A stretch of DNA of 64,000 nt from Membranipora membranacea (Eukaryota; Bryozoa; Gymnolaemata; Cheilostomatida; Membraniporidae). Shown here piece by piece: positions 33,720 to 45,219 of the stretch; within the stretch, counting starts at the first letter, position 1, and every line of letters begins with the position of its first letter. Both the position numbers and the translations under genes were made by a program. The DNA is taken from NCBI GenBank assembly GCA_914767715.1, contig OU612071.1, positions 3,038,001 to 3,102,000 of the forward strand, given 5' to 3'. Under the pieces are notes generated by a model. The model worked only from the letters and a program-made list of their open reading frames with translations, did no database searches and was not told the DNA's origin.

Positions 33720-35042
33720 TTGGAAAGGAACTCTTCAGTGTTTCCCATTCAGCATGTCGGAGTTGTCAAGAGTAACAGAAAGGCTACTGTCTTCTTTGAT
33801 GGAGGGTCGAATGCGTCATTTATCTCTAATAATGCTGTCAAGCGATTCGGCGCTAGGAGATTACACCAGGTTGATCTAGACGTCACAACACTAGGCAACT
33901 GTAGCAAGACGGAGTTGTCTTATCTGTACTCACTTGATTTACTCACAGAGGACAACACTACGGTTTCTATAAAGGCATATAGCATGGAACAGATTACATC
34001 TCGAGTTGAGGAGCTGAACCTGAATACGCTCTCTAATCTATTTCCATCTATCAATGTCAATCTACTGATGAGAGAAGCTGGTCAAGTCGACATTCTGGTT
34101 GGTAACGACTATTTTGGGCTGCACCCAAAGAACGAAGTCGCGACAGCCGGAAAACATCTGAGTGTACTACGGAGTCCGTTTGGGTTGTGCCTACAAGGAA
34201 GTCACCCCGCCCTGTCTAATATGAGCTCTCATTCTTCTATATTAGCTCATGCCACTATCACTGAACGCATTCAACCAATCTCACCAATCAGTCCCCAGCA
34301 TATCCTGTTTGATAGAGTCATCACATGTTTGACCAAAGCTGAGCGAGCTGCTCTTGGAGATTTCATGCAAGGTGAAGAACTCGGAATAGAGATAGAGCCT
34401 AGATGTGGAGCGTGCCGCTGTGGAAAGTGCCCTATCAAAGGTCAGGACTTCTCCTTCAAAGAAGAACAAGAACTACAGATGATCCAAGCCAACTTGAAGT
34501 ATGATGAAGCTAACCAACGATTTACCACGGCTTATCCCTGGCTGATTGATCCTTCAACTCTTCCTGACAACTTTTCTTCAGCTCTTGCTACTTTACGCAG
34601 TACAGAGACAACTCTAGCGAAAGACAAGCAATGGGCTCAAATCTACTCGGATCAGATCCAAGATATGATCAGTAGGAAAGTTGCTCGTAAACTCACTCAG
34701 GACGAGATATCTCAATGGAAAGGGCCAGTGTATTACATCAGCCATCTCGCAATGCAGAATCCCAAATCCGAATCAACACCCGTGAGAATAGTATTCAACT
34801 CCTCCCAGCTATACAAAGGAGTCTCACTCAACAGCTGCCTAGCTAAAGGGCCAGACTCATATTTGAGTAACACTCTTGGGATACTTCTCCGATGGAGAGA
34901 AGAGCAAGTCGCTGTAGTAGCAGACATTACAAAGATGTACAATTCAATATTCACTGGTGATGTCGAGCAACACACACACACAGATTTCTCTGGCGTAACT
35001 TTGAGCAGAGGAAACCAGATGTGTATGCCATTACAAGAGTGA
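33720..35042 (+). CDS. BEL/Pao protease and N-terminal reverse transcriptase
   Basis: The frame is already open from about 33540. An aspartic protease-like motif (VFFDGGSNASFIS) lies near 33,800-33,840; the family usually has D-S/T-G, so DGG is a possible weakening. A long linker leads to reverse transcriptase fingers and palm start (PVRIVFNSSQLYKGVSLN, VAVVADITKMYNSI; the Asp of motif A is present). The coding signal leaves this frame in a CA-dinucleotide run at about 34,970-34,984, consistent with a slippage indel, so the end of the frame up to 35042 is out of phase. Confidence 0.85.
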   Translation: MERNSSVFPIQHVGVVKSNRKATVFFDGGSNASFISNNAVKRFGARRLHQVDLDVTTLGNCSKTELSYLYSLDLLTEDNTTVSIKAYSMEQITSRVEELNLNTLSNLFPSINVNLLMREAGQVDILVGNDYFGLHPKNEVATAGKHLSVLRSPFGLCLQGSHPALSNMSSHSSILAHATITERIQPISPISPQHILFDRVITCLTKAERAALGDFMQGEELGIEIEPRCGACRCGKCPIKGQDFSFKEEQELQMIQANLKYDEANQRFTTAYPWLIDPSTLPDNFSSALATLRSTETTLAKDKQWAQIYSDQIQDMISRKVARKLTQDEISQWKGPVYYISHLAMQNPKSESTPVRIVFNSSQLYKGVSLNSCLAKGPDSYLSNTLGILLRWREEQVAVVADITKMYNSIFTGDVEQHTHTDFSGVTLSRGNQMCMPLQE

Positions 35043-36331
35043 ATATGGGAGATCGACCGGCTGCAGCGATAAGCTCGGAGGCCATCAAGAAAACTGCAGA
35101 GATTTTCCAAGGACAATACCCGAGGGCTGCTCAGCTGCTGAAGAGCAACACTTATGTTGACGACATTATCGACTCATTTCCATCGAAAGAGATAGCTGAA
35201 ACTACTGCTAAGGACACAAAGACCGTACTGGAGCTCACTGGATTCAGGATCAAGTGTTTTATCTTTAGTGGTGAAGATGGAAAGAGAATTGATTTGAGTG
35301 ATGTTCCTGTGCCCGGAGACCAGCCTTTCAGCATGCAAGTTCTCGGAGTGCACTGGATCCCTCTACATGACAAGATTACATTCACTACCAGTCTCAATTT
35401 CTCGCAGAAGAAGCGGGGTGTCTATACAGAGCCTAATCTTACTATCGGCCAGATACCTCAATCCATACCTGATGTGCTGACTCGCAGGATCGTGTTAGAG
35501 CAAACTATGAAAGTCTACGATCCGCTTGGCATCCTGTGTCCATTCACCTTCAGAGCTAAGTATCTTCTACGTGAAACTTGGTGCCTAGACTTAGCTTGGG
35601 ACCAACACCTACCCGCAGACATGAGAAAGAAATGGATCCAATTCTTCCAGGAGATGTTTCACATAGAGCAACAGCAGTATGACAGATGCTTAAAACCTGA
35701 CAACGCGGTAGGAAAACCATCACTGATCATCCTACCTGACGCTAGCCAAGACGCATATGGATTCTGTGCTTATGTTCGATGGAAGCTAACTAATGGAGAG
35801 TATTGGTGCCGTCTGATTATGGCCAAGTGCAGAATCGCTCCTCTCAAACAGAAGCTGAGTATACCCCAAATGGAGCTCAACGCAGCTGTCCTGTCCAAGC
35901 GGGGCAGAAAAGTCATTGAGGAGGAGACTCGCTTTCAGTATGAAAGTATCCATCAACTGATAGATTCAGCCACTGTCCTATGTATGCTCAATAGCAAGTC
36001 TATCAGGTTCAAGCTCTATGAGGGAATTCGTGTGGGAGAAATACAGAACATTACAAAGGGAGATCTGGCAAGCTGGAAGTGGATCAAAGGCACAGACAAC
36101 ACAGCAGACTGGCTCACTCGTGGAAAACCAGCTAAGGACATCGGACCGGAATCAGAGTGGTGGCGTGGACCTCCATTCCTCTATCTACCAGAAGAACAGT
36201 GGGGTACAAAGAGTGAAGTTGATCCTGTAGTAACACTTCCTGGAGAAAAGAAGATCTGTAATGCAGCGGAAGTTGCTCCTGTTGTAAAAATCTCTGCTCT
36301 GGACTGTCGCTCGACTAAGAAACCTGGCTAA
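35021..36331 (+). CDS. BEL/Pao reverse transcriptase (catalytic part) and RNase H
   Basis: This frame is correct from about 34,985. It has the catalytic motif TYVDDIIDSF near 35,150, then the thumb and connection (KVYDPLGILCPFTFRAK) and an RNase H-like domain (IILPDASQDAYGFCAYV, IPQMELNAAVL). Coding signal shifts to another frame near 36,305 (just before the stop at 36331) and again near 36,430. Catalytic Asp residues look intact, but the polyprotein is not continuous. Confidence 0.87.
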   Translation: MYAITRVNMGDRPAAAISSEAIKKTAEIFQGQYPRAAQLLKSNTYVDDIIDSFPSKEIAETTAKDTKTVLELTGFRIKCFIFSGEDGKRIDLSDVPVPGDQPFSMQVLGVHWIPLHDKITFTTSLNFSQKKRGVYTEPNLTIGQIPQSIPDVLTRRIVLEQTMKVYDPLGILCPFTFRAKYLLRETWCLDLAWDQHLPADMRKKWIQFFQEMFHIEQQQYDRCLKPDNAVGKPSLIILPDASQDAYGFCAYVRWKLTNGEYWCRLIMAKCRIAPLKQKLSIPQMELNAAVLSKRGRKVIEEETRFQYESIHQLIDSATVLCMLNSKSIRFKLYEGIRVGEIQNITKGDLASWKWIKGTDNTADWLTRGKPAKDIGPESEWWRGPPFLYLPEEQWGTKSEVDPVVTLPGEKKICNAAEVAPVVKISALDCRSTKKPG

Positions 36332-36501
36332 GAGAGGGAAATGGGAAGATGGACGAGTCGTCAATACTTGTGTTCAGGATCTTAAGGATGCTCTGCTCTG
36401 GATCGTGAAAGATGTACAGAAGGAGATGGTGAGATCTGGAAGACAAAAAAGGACGCTACTGGAAACTCAACCCTATCAGGACTGAAGAGGGGGTATGGAT
36501 C

Positions 36502-37746
36502 ATGGGTTCTCGGCTCCTTAAGAGAAATCCCATGACTGCTATCAAGACAAATCTACAGAAGTTCCTACCATCATCTCATGAGTTCACAAATTTAGCTATC
36601 ATGCAAGCTCACATCGACTCCGGACATAGAGGTCGTGACGCGACGCTCGCTCGACTCCGAGAGGAATACTGGATATCTCATGGCACAAAGATAGTTGGTA
36701 GTGTTATCCATGGATGTCAACACTGCAAACTCCACAATCCGGTACTTCTCAGTCAGAATATGGCTCAGCTACCAGTGGAAAGATTAACAGCTGGACCACC
36801 ATTCAATCACACAATGCTTGATTTGTTTGGACCCTTTGTCATCAGAGGCGAAGTCCAAAAGCGCACATCCGGCAAGGCCTATGGAGTGCTATTTACAGAT
36901 CTGGTATCACGTGCTGTGCACATTGAGGCAGTTTTTGGATACAGCACAGAATCCTTTCTACTGGCACTGAAGAGATTTGTTAGTGCGAGGGGATGGCCTA
37001 GACTGATATTCTCGGATACTGGAACTCAACTTGTGGCTGCTGAGAAGGAGTTACAGGATGTATGGAGGAGTCTCGATGAAGTGAGAATAAAGAAAGTTGG
37101 TATAGAGAATGGACTTGAATGGCGGTTTGGACCTGGAGATAGCCCCTGGTACCAGGGCGCTGCAGAGTCTCTTATCAAGACTGTAAAGAAGTGTCTGAAA
37201 CCTTCAGTTGAACACAATCGTCTGTCTGCTAGTGAGTTTATGACAGTCTGCTATGAGGTAGCAAATCTAGTCAATGAGAGACCATTAGGCACTCTACCCT
37301 CAGAGGATTCCGATGTGTCGATACTCACCCCGAACTGCCTTCTGATAGGACGACCATTTTCACGAAACCCTGGAGAGTGGAGAGATGATGACTCCCTAAA
37401 GAACAGACTGAATCTGGTGGTGAGCATTGTAGACGACTTTTGGCGAAAGTGGATGGAGTTATATGCACCGACCTTGGCAGCTCAGAACAAGTGGCACAAG
37501 CAGTCTAGGAACTTCAAGGTAGGTGATACAGTTCTCGTCACTGATTCAAACCAACTCCGCAAACAGTATCGCCTAGCACGGATACAAGAAGTGTTCCCCA
37601 GTGCAGATGGCCAGGTAAGAAAAGTTGCTTTATGCTATAAGAACTATAAGGTGCAAGGTAAGACCATTGAGTATTCAGGTGGTGGGGACACGATTATTAC
37701 AAGGAGTGTACATAGACTAGCACTTCTTGTCCCCGTTGATGGTTAA
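36502..37746 (+). CDS. BEL/Pao integrase
   Basis: An HHCC-type zinc region (AHIDSGHRGRDATLARL, CQHCKLH) comes first. The catalytic core follows with all three acidic residues visible: Asp in MLDLFGPF, Asp in IFSDTGTQ and Glu in GAAESLIKTV. A C-terminal domain (FKVGDTVLVTDSN, YRLARIQEVFPS) ends at TAA 37744-37746. It would insert the cDNA. The frame is open from about 36,440. It is the best preserved part of the element. Confidence 0.9.
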   Translation: MGSRLLKRNPMTAIKTNLQKFLPSSHEFTNLAIMQAHIDSGHRGRDATLARLREEYWISHGTKIVGSVIHGCQHCKLHNPVLLSQNMAQLPVERLTAGPPFNHTMLDLFGPFVIRGEVQKRTSGKAYGVLFTDLVSRAVHIEAVFGYSTESFLLALKRFVSARGWPRLIFSDTGTQLVAAEKELQDVWRSLDEVRIKKVGIENGLEWRFGPGDSPWYQGAAESLIKTVKKCLKPSVEHNRLSASEFMTVCYEVANLVNERPLGTLPSEDSDVSILTPNCLLIGRPFSRNPGEWRDDDSLKNRLNLVVSIVDDFWRKWMELYAPTLAAQNKWHKQSRNFKVGDTVLVTDSNQLRKQYRLARIQEVFPSADGQVRKVALCYKNYKVQGKTIEYSGGGDTIITRSVHRLALLVPVDG

Positions 37747-37992
37747 GATATAACCAGTTGAAACCGCAGTAGATAAAAAGGGTAAGTTATCGGGACCCTC
37801 TCTGGTTGGAGGGATGTGAACTGTCTGCTGTGGGTGGGCAGCCACGCATCATTTACTGTTTTTTCTTGACTCGCGCCGCGCTGCTATTCGGAGCCATTCA
37901 TCATTCGGCTTCGGACATGAGCCTTATTTTAAGTAGCTTTAATTATGTTATACTTTTGACAGACATAATCTGTCAAAACCCTAGGTATGTGA

Positions 37993-38969
37993 TGTATCAG
38001 TATATTCAGAATATCTGATTCTAACCATTTTACACTTGTAGCACCATAATTACTTAGCTTTCTTTTATCCATACACTGTTACACACCCAGTCATATGCAG
38101 CAAGGCAATTATGTGCTAGTGTCAATTTAGCCACCGAAGTGGGCACTCTAGTGTGTACGTCACCATCACACCACTGATTTTATGAGATACAATATCTTAC
38201 ATCAGTACAGCAGACGCTGACTTTGTTACTATGTCAGCAGATCATACTCAACATTCTATTTAACCGTACTGTTTTCTATTCTACCAAACGGATAACATCT
38301 ACAATAGTTGTAAGTGCAGCTAGAATATTTGTTTGATATGATTATTTTGCTCTAGTAGTTTTTTGTCATCTTCAATACTTGAGGACAGATTGACAGCACG
38401 TCAGCAGTAAATTCACCTTTACCAATTATTGTTGCTTTTCAATTAACGCAATGTGTTTGATAATATGATACTTGAATTGATCATTTAAAACACTGAGATT
38501 CACTTTGTATTTCTGTGTAATTTTATTGCGCTTACAAATAAGCATGTATTTAGGATTTGTAACCATTTCTTTCAGATAAAGATCTACACCTATACGTTAA
38601 TCATTAGACCAGATCTTAACTATTTATCCTACCTACTGTATGTTAACGGAGGGGCAGTATTTTTGTAAGTGTAATAATAATTATCATGTAACATCATTCT
38701 TTGCATTCAAATGTTTCATTCAATATGAATTGAATCGATTAGCAAGCAACACCTAACGTTATTGACAGCATAATAATTAATAATATCAAATTGTATTTCG
38801 CTGAGGCTGATTTTTCATACATATAGCACCTTTGCTTTGTATCATCACCACACTATGCCAGTTTTATTATTTACTTTGAATTTTATTATTCAGGGTACCA
38901 GCTCGTGATATTACACAAATAAACGTCTGTGTTGCTAAAACTCTCCTGATATATTAACATACCGGTACA
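37993..38969 (+). repeat. 3' LTR of the BEL/Pao element
   Basis: 977 bp, nearly identical to the 5' LTR. The sequence just before it (about 37,750-37,992) is non-coding, has a purine-rich GGTTGGAGGGATG near 37803, but lacks an abutting polypurine tract. Confidence 0.92.
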
Positions 38970-38974
38970 TTGGT

Positions 38975-41186
38975 TCACCCCCAATAAGTTAGAAATAAAC
39001 ATTTAAGTAAGTACAGTAAGTTGCTGGAGAAAGGCAGGGCAAAAACTTTATAGGAGGAAATTCGGCTTTGATACTTTAGAAAAGGCGGAAAATTTAGCAC
39101 CAACCACACATGCACCCAAGTCACCTTTCACACACTGCGAAATATAGTAACATAAAGTAGTATTTTAGGGCGGGAGGGTGGGAAAAGTGAAAAGACGACT
39201 TGTCACTTCAGTTTCTAGAATGAATGGGATGAGAAAACCCTGCGAACTGACGAGATAAGTAAATTAGCATAACTCGCTATATGGTGCGCCGTTGTACAGG
39301 ATAATGCTTAAGGTAAGATAAGATAACTACAAAATATGAGGCTCAGAGGCCAGATTAAAGCTAGTAAATTTTACCAGTTATAATACAGTACTGTGTTATC
39401 AACTAACTGAGCCATGTCACATTGCTCAAGAAAAAATGAGTTCTTTAGGTGTAAAAAACTCTGTATATAATTTAATTTAAATTTAGCTTCTCTTGCCAAG
39501 CTTTGTTGTCTCCCCCCCACCTTAAAAACAAAGGTTGTCAAGACAGGCTTATGAAGCCTCAGACAATTTCTCACATTACATCACATTGCATCACAGACCT
39601 GTAAATCTCCAGGGTATAATTTAAAATTCCTCCAAGTGGTAGTGATATGCACAGTGATACATTTCTCACATTGTTTCACGGTCCGTACGAGATCCAGCAA
39701 ACTTCAGACATAACACTGACTGGTGTATATATAAATTTCTGCCTTCAGATAAGGGCTTTTATTCTGTGACTGATTCACCCAGGCTCGTATGGGAACGTCA
39801 ATTTTGTTTTTATATTTTGTAATATAGATTGTTTTTTTTATAATTATATGCCACATGATTATTGCATAATTTTGTATATTTACAGCTGAACACAATCTCC
39901 TCAGAGGAGAACTCCCCCATTGCATTTCCTATTCCTGTTGATTTTATGAAAATGTGGGGAAAAGAAGAAAAGGTGCACAATGACTGAGAGGATGAGGGAC
40001 TCCATAATCAGGTAATCACTGCCATGTCAGACTTCTGTGCAGGTCCTTCTATGTTGGATTTGGAGGAGATATATCTGTCTGCTTAGGGCAGATATTGCAA
40101 AGTCATATCAGGATACAAATTAGGACTTATTATCCTGATGTGAATAATTATGGTACAATAGATTGGATAAAGTTTAGTTTGTGATAGAATTAGCAAAATA
40201 TCCTTTGACAGTCTGAGTTTGAATTCGTCTCTACATAAAAAGGTCGATAGAAATAAGGATTTACTTTACAAGAAAATATATCTAATAAAAAACACTTTAT
40301 ATATATATATATATATATCTTTTTCTAACAGGTTTAATTGTAATTTTCTCCCAGGGGATTATTATATTAACACAGTGTCCTCCATTAATTTTATTATTCA
40401 ACCTTTTCTGTCACAAAGATCCATCGCTGATTACTTTTACTTGTTGCTAGTCGGTTACTGTTAGCTTCCATCTAAAATCTACAGTAAGATTTTATATCCT
40501 GTCAGCTTACTTATAATCTACAGAAATCTATGATGCGTGACCATGTTAACTTTTACTACTAGATGTGAATCTCAAACTGTGTTCAATTTTATCAGGGTTT
40601 ATTTTTTCTTTTTTATTAGTGTTTTACACTACGGTAAATACTATAGTTGTACTCACTAAATGAGTATGTGATATTCTGCCGCCATCATTGTAAATATAGG
40701 ATTAAGTCTGTTGATATTGCTTTTTGTCTTTTTTTAATCAGAAGTGACTTTTTTTATTTTTAGACTGTCGGAGAGAATTGAATCTAATAATATTTCAGGT
40801 GTTTTTTATGGAAAACGCCCAAAACGGCCCGCGGCTCAAAACGGCCCGCGGCTCAAAACGGCCCAGCATGATTCATGAGTTCTCCAAGTCCAAAAACCTC
40901 TAAAAAATGAGTTAAGTCAACAAACTTAAGTTTTTGTGAAAAAAACTCAAGTTTTCAAATTTTTCAAAAGAACGGCCCATTTTGGTTTTTGAGTTCTCCA
41001 AGTCTCAAAACCTCCAAAAAATGAATTAAGTAAATATCCTTGAATCACAATTTTAATAGTGATTTCGCTATAATTTTATGTCAACCTGTCAGGTAATCAA
41101 TGTTCTTTGTCTCAATGAACAGTATAAATGATTCATTTCGAAAATGAAAATACTCCCAGGTGCCATTTGTTTCTAGTTTGTCGGTT
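38975..41186. other. Non-coding stretch with simple repeats
   Basis: Contains a (TA)n run near 40,300 and a 17-bp minisatellite at 40821-40865 (AAAACGGCCCGCGGCTC, two and a half units). A repeated block GAGTTCTCCAAGTC followed by AAAACCTC occurs near 40,879 and 40,999. No gene seen. Confidence 0.5.
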
Positions 41187-42205
41187 GTTAGCCCTTGTAC
41201 GCTAACACGCCTAATCCTGAACAGAAGCTGCAGCCAATTAGCATCGGAGAAGTGAAAAGTCTGCTGAAACAGCTAAATGTTTCCAAATCAACTAGCAGAG
41301 AAGATTTTCCCACATGGATATCAAAGATGGGAGCTGAAGATATGTGCATTCCACTGCATGATGTGCTAAATTGTATGCTTTCCACATGTGCCTAACCAGA
41401 CAAGTGGAAACGAGCACAAGTCACACCTGTGCCAAAACACAAATCTCCAGCTGAGTATAAGGATTATAGACCTATATCACTCCTGTTCCACCTTGGCAAG
41501 ATAGCTGAGCAGGTGATCATTAACAAGATGCAGACTAAAGTAGACGAGATAGTGAACCCTAGCCAGTATGCATACCAGCCTGCTGTTAGCACCACAGATG
41601 CTCTTTTTCAGATGGTAGATGACTGAACGCAGACCTTAGATAAGACCACTTCAGTAAAATATGTGCAAAATGCTTGTTTAGATTTTTCAAAGGCCTTTGA
41701 TAGGCTCCAGCATTCCATCCTGTTAGAAAAAATGGAAAATCATGGTTTCAATAGAAATATTATTTTGTTAGTAGAAGATTTTTTGGCAAACCGTGTACAA
41801 TGTGTTAAGCATAATGGTGTTTTTTCAAACTATGAATCAGTCGCTGTTGGCACCCCTCAAGGCACTAAATTAGGACCGATTCTTTGGCTAATTTACTGTA
41901 ATGATTTAAACGCTGATGGCTTTTCTAAAGTTCAGTACGCTGTTGATACTACTATTTATATACCAGTTAAACACCCAAATCATCGTGTAGCTAATGGCAT
42001 TCAGCAAGCTTCAGATTGGTCTGTAGCTAACAACATGCAACTGAATCATGACAAAACTGTTATTTTAAATGTGACCTTTTCTGAGCGTAAAGGAATTGAT
42101 GATCCTGTTAAATATTTGGGCACTGATATATTGCCGTCGAAATCAGCTAAGTTTTTAGGCGTTACTATTGACCGGACATTTACTTTTTCAAGAAGAGTTT
42201 TTTTC
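41187..42205 (+). mobile_element. LINE reverse transcriptase fragment
   Basis: Reads KDYRPISLLFHLGKIAEQVI, FSKAFDRLQHSILLEKM, GTPQGTKLGPILWLIYCNDL and, at the catalytic box, YAVDTT where the family has Y-A-D-D. Two in-frame stops (near 41393 and 41624) break it. Both ends are truncated; after KSAKFLGVTIDRTFTF unrelated sequence begins, with a (CATA)n run near 42311. It is the same family as the LINE at 55.6-57.2 kb (both have VIINK, DPSQ/NPSQ and DAL blocks). Confidence 0.8.
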
Positions 42206-42784
42206 ACTTTTTCATGTGGCATTATAATGCATGAAATACTTTTTTTCTATAACCAACCTAGTTTTATCATTTCTCTCACTGGAAAATGATATTTTGGTTG
42301 TGAAAAAAACACATACATACATACATACATTTAATCCCATTGCTATGTCCTGAAGTGAGAACCTTCCAACAAAAGTCTCACCTGTTTTCAGATCCAGCTC
42401 AGCAATATTTCTGACCAACTCTTGATCTCTGGAACTACGGGCTTGTAGCAGGCTTGACAAGTCTGCTTACAGTCCTCGGTCCAGTCAGTGTGCTGATCCT
42501 CCTAAACCATAAACAGAAGTCCTGTAAACACTCTCACAGCTCATCATCAATAATTATCAATAAGGTGGGCTATCCTCCTGCGCCATGGCCCGCCTCAAAA
42601 CATTATGTTTGGGCCAAACTCAAACAAAATGCCTCGTAACATTGTATGTTCAAAATTGGTTGCAGAGAGGGATTGAGCGCGTCAAAGATCAATGTTGGCA
42701 TCTCATCCCCAAAGCCTTCTCTGTGGTGGTCAATAGACTCAGAATTTTCATGAAAAATTACTCACACAAACACAATTATTACTA

Positions 42785-43276
42785 TAGACAGTCTTCTGAG
42801 CTCTTATTTATGCCTCAATTCGGAGTTGTCCTCTCTCCAGTTTGGTACTTTTAACCCACGCCGCGTAGGAAAAACCTGCTGAAAGACGGTTATGTTAGGA
42901 TAAAATAAAATTTGATTCAGAGTCTGCACCATTGAAAACCCTGCAGGACAGGGTTTCCAAATCATTGGAGGCTTGAATGTTGATATATCTTAATTTTAGT
43001 GAAGAAACTCATGAATAATTCTGCCAAATTGTCCGCAAAACAGGCAGACAATGCTATAATTGACTATCCTAATATTAAAATTATTTTCCAAACTATTACC
43101 ACATGAGTTTTCAATGCTGCAGACTCTGAATCAAAAAAAAATTTTATCCTATAAGCGGTTATCAAGATAACTCTCTTTTCAGTACGTTTTTCCTATGCGG
43201 CCGTGGTTAAAAGTACCAAACTGGAGAGAGGACAACTCCGAATTGAAGGATAAATAAGAGCTCAGAAAACTGTCTA
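42785..43276. mobile_element. 492-bp foldback element with about 165-bp inverted ends
   Basis: 42785-42950 and about 43112-43276 are inverted copies. They share TAGACAGT at the tips, CTGAGCTCTTATTTAT, GGAGTTGTCCTCTCTCCAGT and GATTCAGAGTCTGCA. The loop of about 160 bp has no gene. Target duplication is unresolved (a TA is possible). Confidence 0.75.
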
Positions 43277-45219
43277 TTATAATGAGTTGACTATGATACA
43301 TGGGCACATCGAGCCAGTTCAGCTGCAGAACCCCTTCAATCTTGATTGCAAGCAGCCTTTATATAATATCAGTCTAACTTCAGCTTCCACATAGTGTTAA
43401 AATGAGAGATGGACAAAAATATGAATCTCACCAAATGAGCTGAATAGCTCTCATATACTTTCTCTTACCAATCCCAAAGGACTCTATCTCGATAAGTCTG
43501 CTCACCACTTGAGCACTAATATTGGTGAGCATCGAGTGTAAATCTATATTGTACGGATCAGTCAGGTCACATATCTATAGAGATGTAGCCGCAGGTATCA
43601 ATAGCAGTGAACCTCTTTAGTATGTTTATTTGTGGATAACATTTCTGTGTTAAAAGACAAACAATTTTTTTATCATTGCTGCCAATTTCATTGGTTTTAC
43701 CATACAGCACTCATATCTGAGAGACAGAATGGTAGATTTTGCTCCTCAGTCAGACTTGACCACAATATTTTAGTTGGTTCCAACAGATTCAGATTATTTT
43801 TGTTTTGAGCAGCTATTTAAATTATTTATACCACTTTGAATAATGTGTCATTCTTGCTCATTTAATTCTAATTTAAATGCAAATAATTCTGAATAATACT
43901 GAATAATCATAGTAATAATAAATCTAAATGAATCAGATTATCAATAATTTAAGGAGGAAATTCTCATCAAGTTAGATAAATAATATTTATTTACAAACAT
44001 CAATGTTCACTTAGAGTTTACAGGAATAACAATATATGGTTAATAAAACTTGCCGACAGACAAAGGAAAAATAATATTAAAGCTTCTTCTCGTCAAACTG
44101 ACAGTGCTGATTCATCTAGAAGCTATTCTCACTACATACATATAATATTAATGGAAGTAAAAATAAACTGTACATTGCACAATTTGTTTATTTTAGGATG
44201 AGTTAACCTTTTACAGGCGATACTATAGGATGAATGAAAACTAATGACATGATCTTATCACACAATGCCGATACCAATGGTGGAATTGCTAATTATCAGC
44301 AGCAGAAATAGGAGTCACAGCTATGCTGATAGTCCAACTATTAAATAAATAGCTAGAGTTGAGCAGAGACAGAACTAAACCAAGTCACAATAAGCAAGGG
44401 TGTATGAGGCAGAAAAGCATCCGCGTGATTTTTAATATTTTGCCGGCACCTTTTCCCTTTAATTTTGGAAGCTATCATGAAATATTAAACATGCAATGAA
44501 GTTAGTGGCATCAAAGTACCATCCCCAAAGTATTGACTGACTTTAAGCAAATTATACCGTATTTAGATATCTGAATATCTGAAAGGTGTTATATCAATGT
44601 GAGCCTGAGTTATATTTAAAGCTTTACAAACACATGCTTAAATGCTGAGCCTACTCGATGTGCAAGCTGAGCTTCCAGGACAGTTAGGGTGACCAAGGAG
44701 TTTGTAGGACGCAAAAAATGTCTGACTTGTGACTTATATGTATTACGCTCAATGCCGTCGATTGCAGAAGTGAAACCTGATACGGGGGTCAGATGCCATG
44801 ACAGTTGCGACGAGGTGAAGGGAAAACTTACCTATGCGCACTTGTTTGGCTGAAATATAAAAAATAAAAGGTCTGAGATTTGTGAGTAGGTTTGGTTATA
44901 ATTTAATCATTGAAGAGTTGGCAGTCTCCAGGCAGTGCGACATAAGGTTTCACAAACAAATGCCTCAGTTCAGTGATTGATATGTGGTGTCAAGATGAAC
45001 TGCTGTATATATCTTTTGAATATTTTGACACGCTAGATTTGGCATTTTCAATCAAATTTTTTCCGACGTTGTATTGAAATTTCATTCAATTCTTTACAAG
45101 TTTAGAAACAGATCAATAGCCTCTTGACTTTTTTTGACAGGGTGCAGTTTTTTCTGTTTATGTAGTACTCTAACATGATATAAGACATTGTGCGGATTGA
45201 TCTCATGAACACTTCTCAC
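43277..45219. other. Non-coding flank of the duplicated gene; duplication starts near 43,700
   Basis: From about 43,700 the sequence matches 54,575-54,842 and then 58,158-58,400 (for example TTGGTTCCAACAGATTCAGA, CTGACAGTGCTG). TTAA at 43949-43952 is the empty counterpart of the insertion site at 54843. No gene seen. Confidence 0.6.

Larger units (their letters stand above)
30556..38974 (+). mobile_element. Full-length BEL/Pao LTR retrotransposon (with target duplication)
   Basis: Two near-identical LTRs (30561-31539 and 37993-38969) bound an internal region with gag, protease, reverse transcriptase, RNase H and integrase, in the BEL/Pao order. A 5-bp target duplication TTGGT lies at 30556-30560 and 38970-38974, the usual BEL size. 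LTRs start TG and end CA. A candidate primer-binding site (TGGGAGCGCCGCAG) starts at 31553, 13 nt after the LTR. No clear polypurine tract abuts the 3' LTR. No envelope gene is present. Confidence 0.92.

Noticed and set aside
33088-35397. Minus-strand frames within the BEL element
   Set aside because: Antisense shadows of gag and pol.
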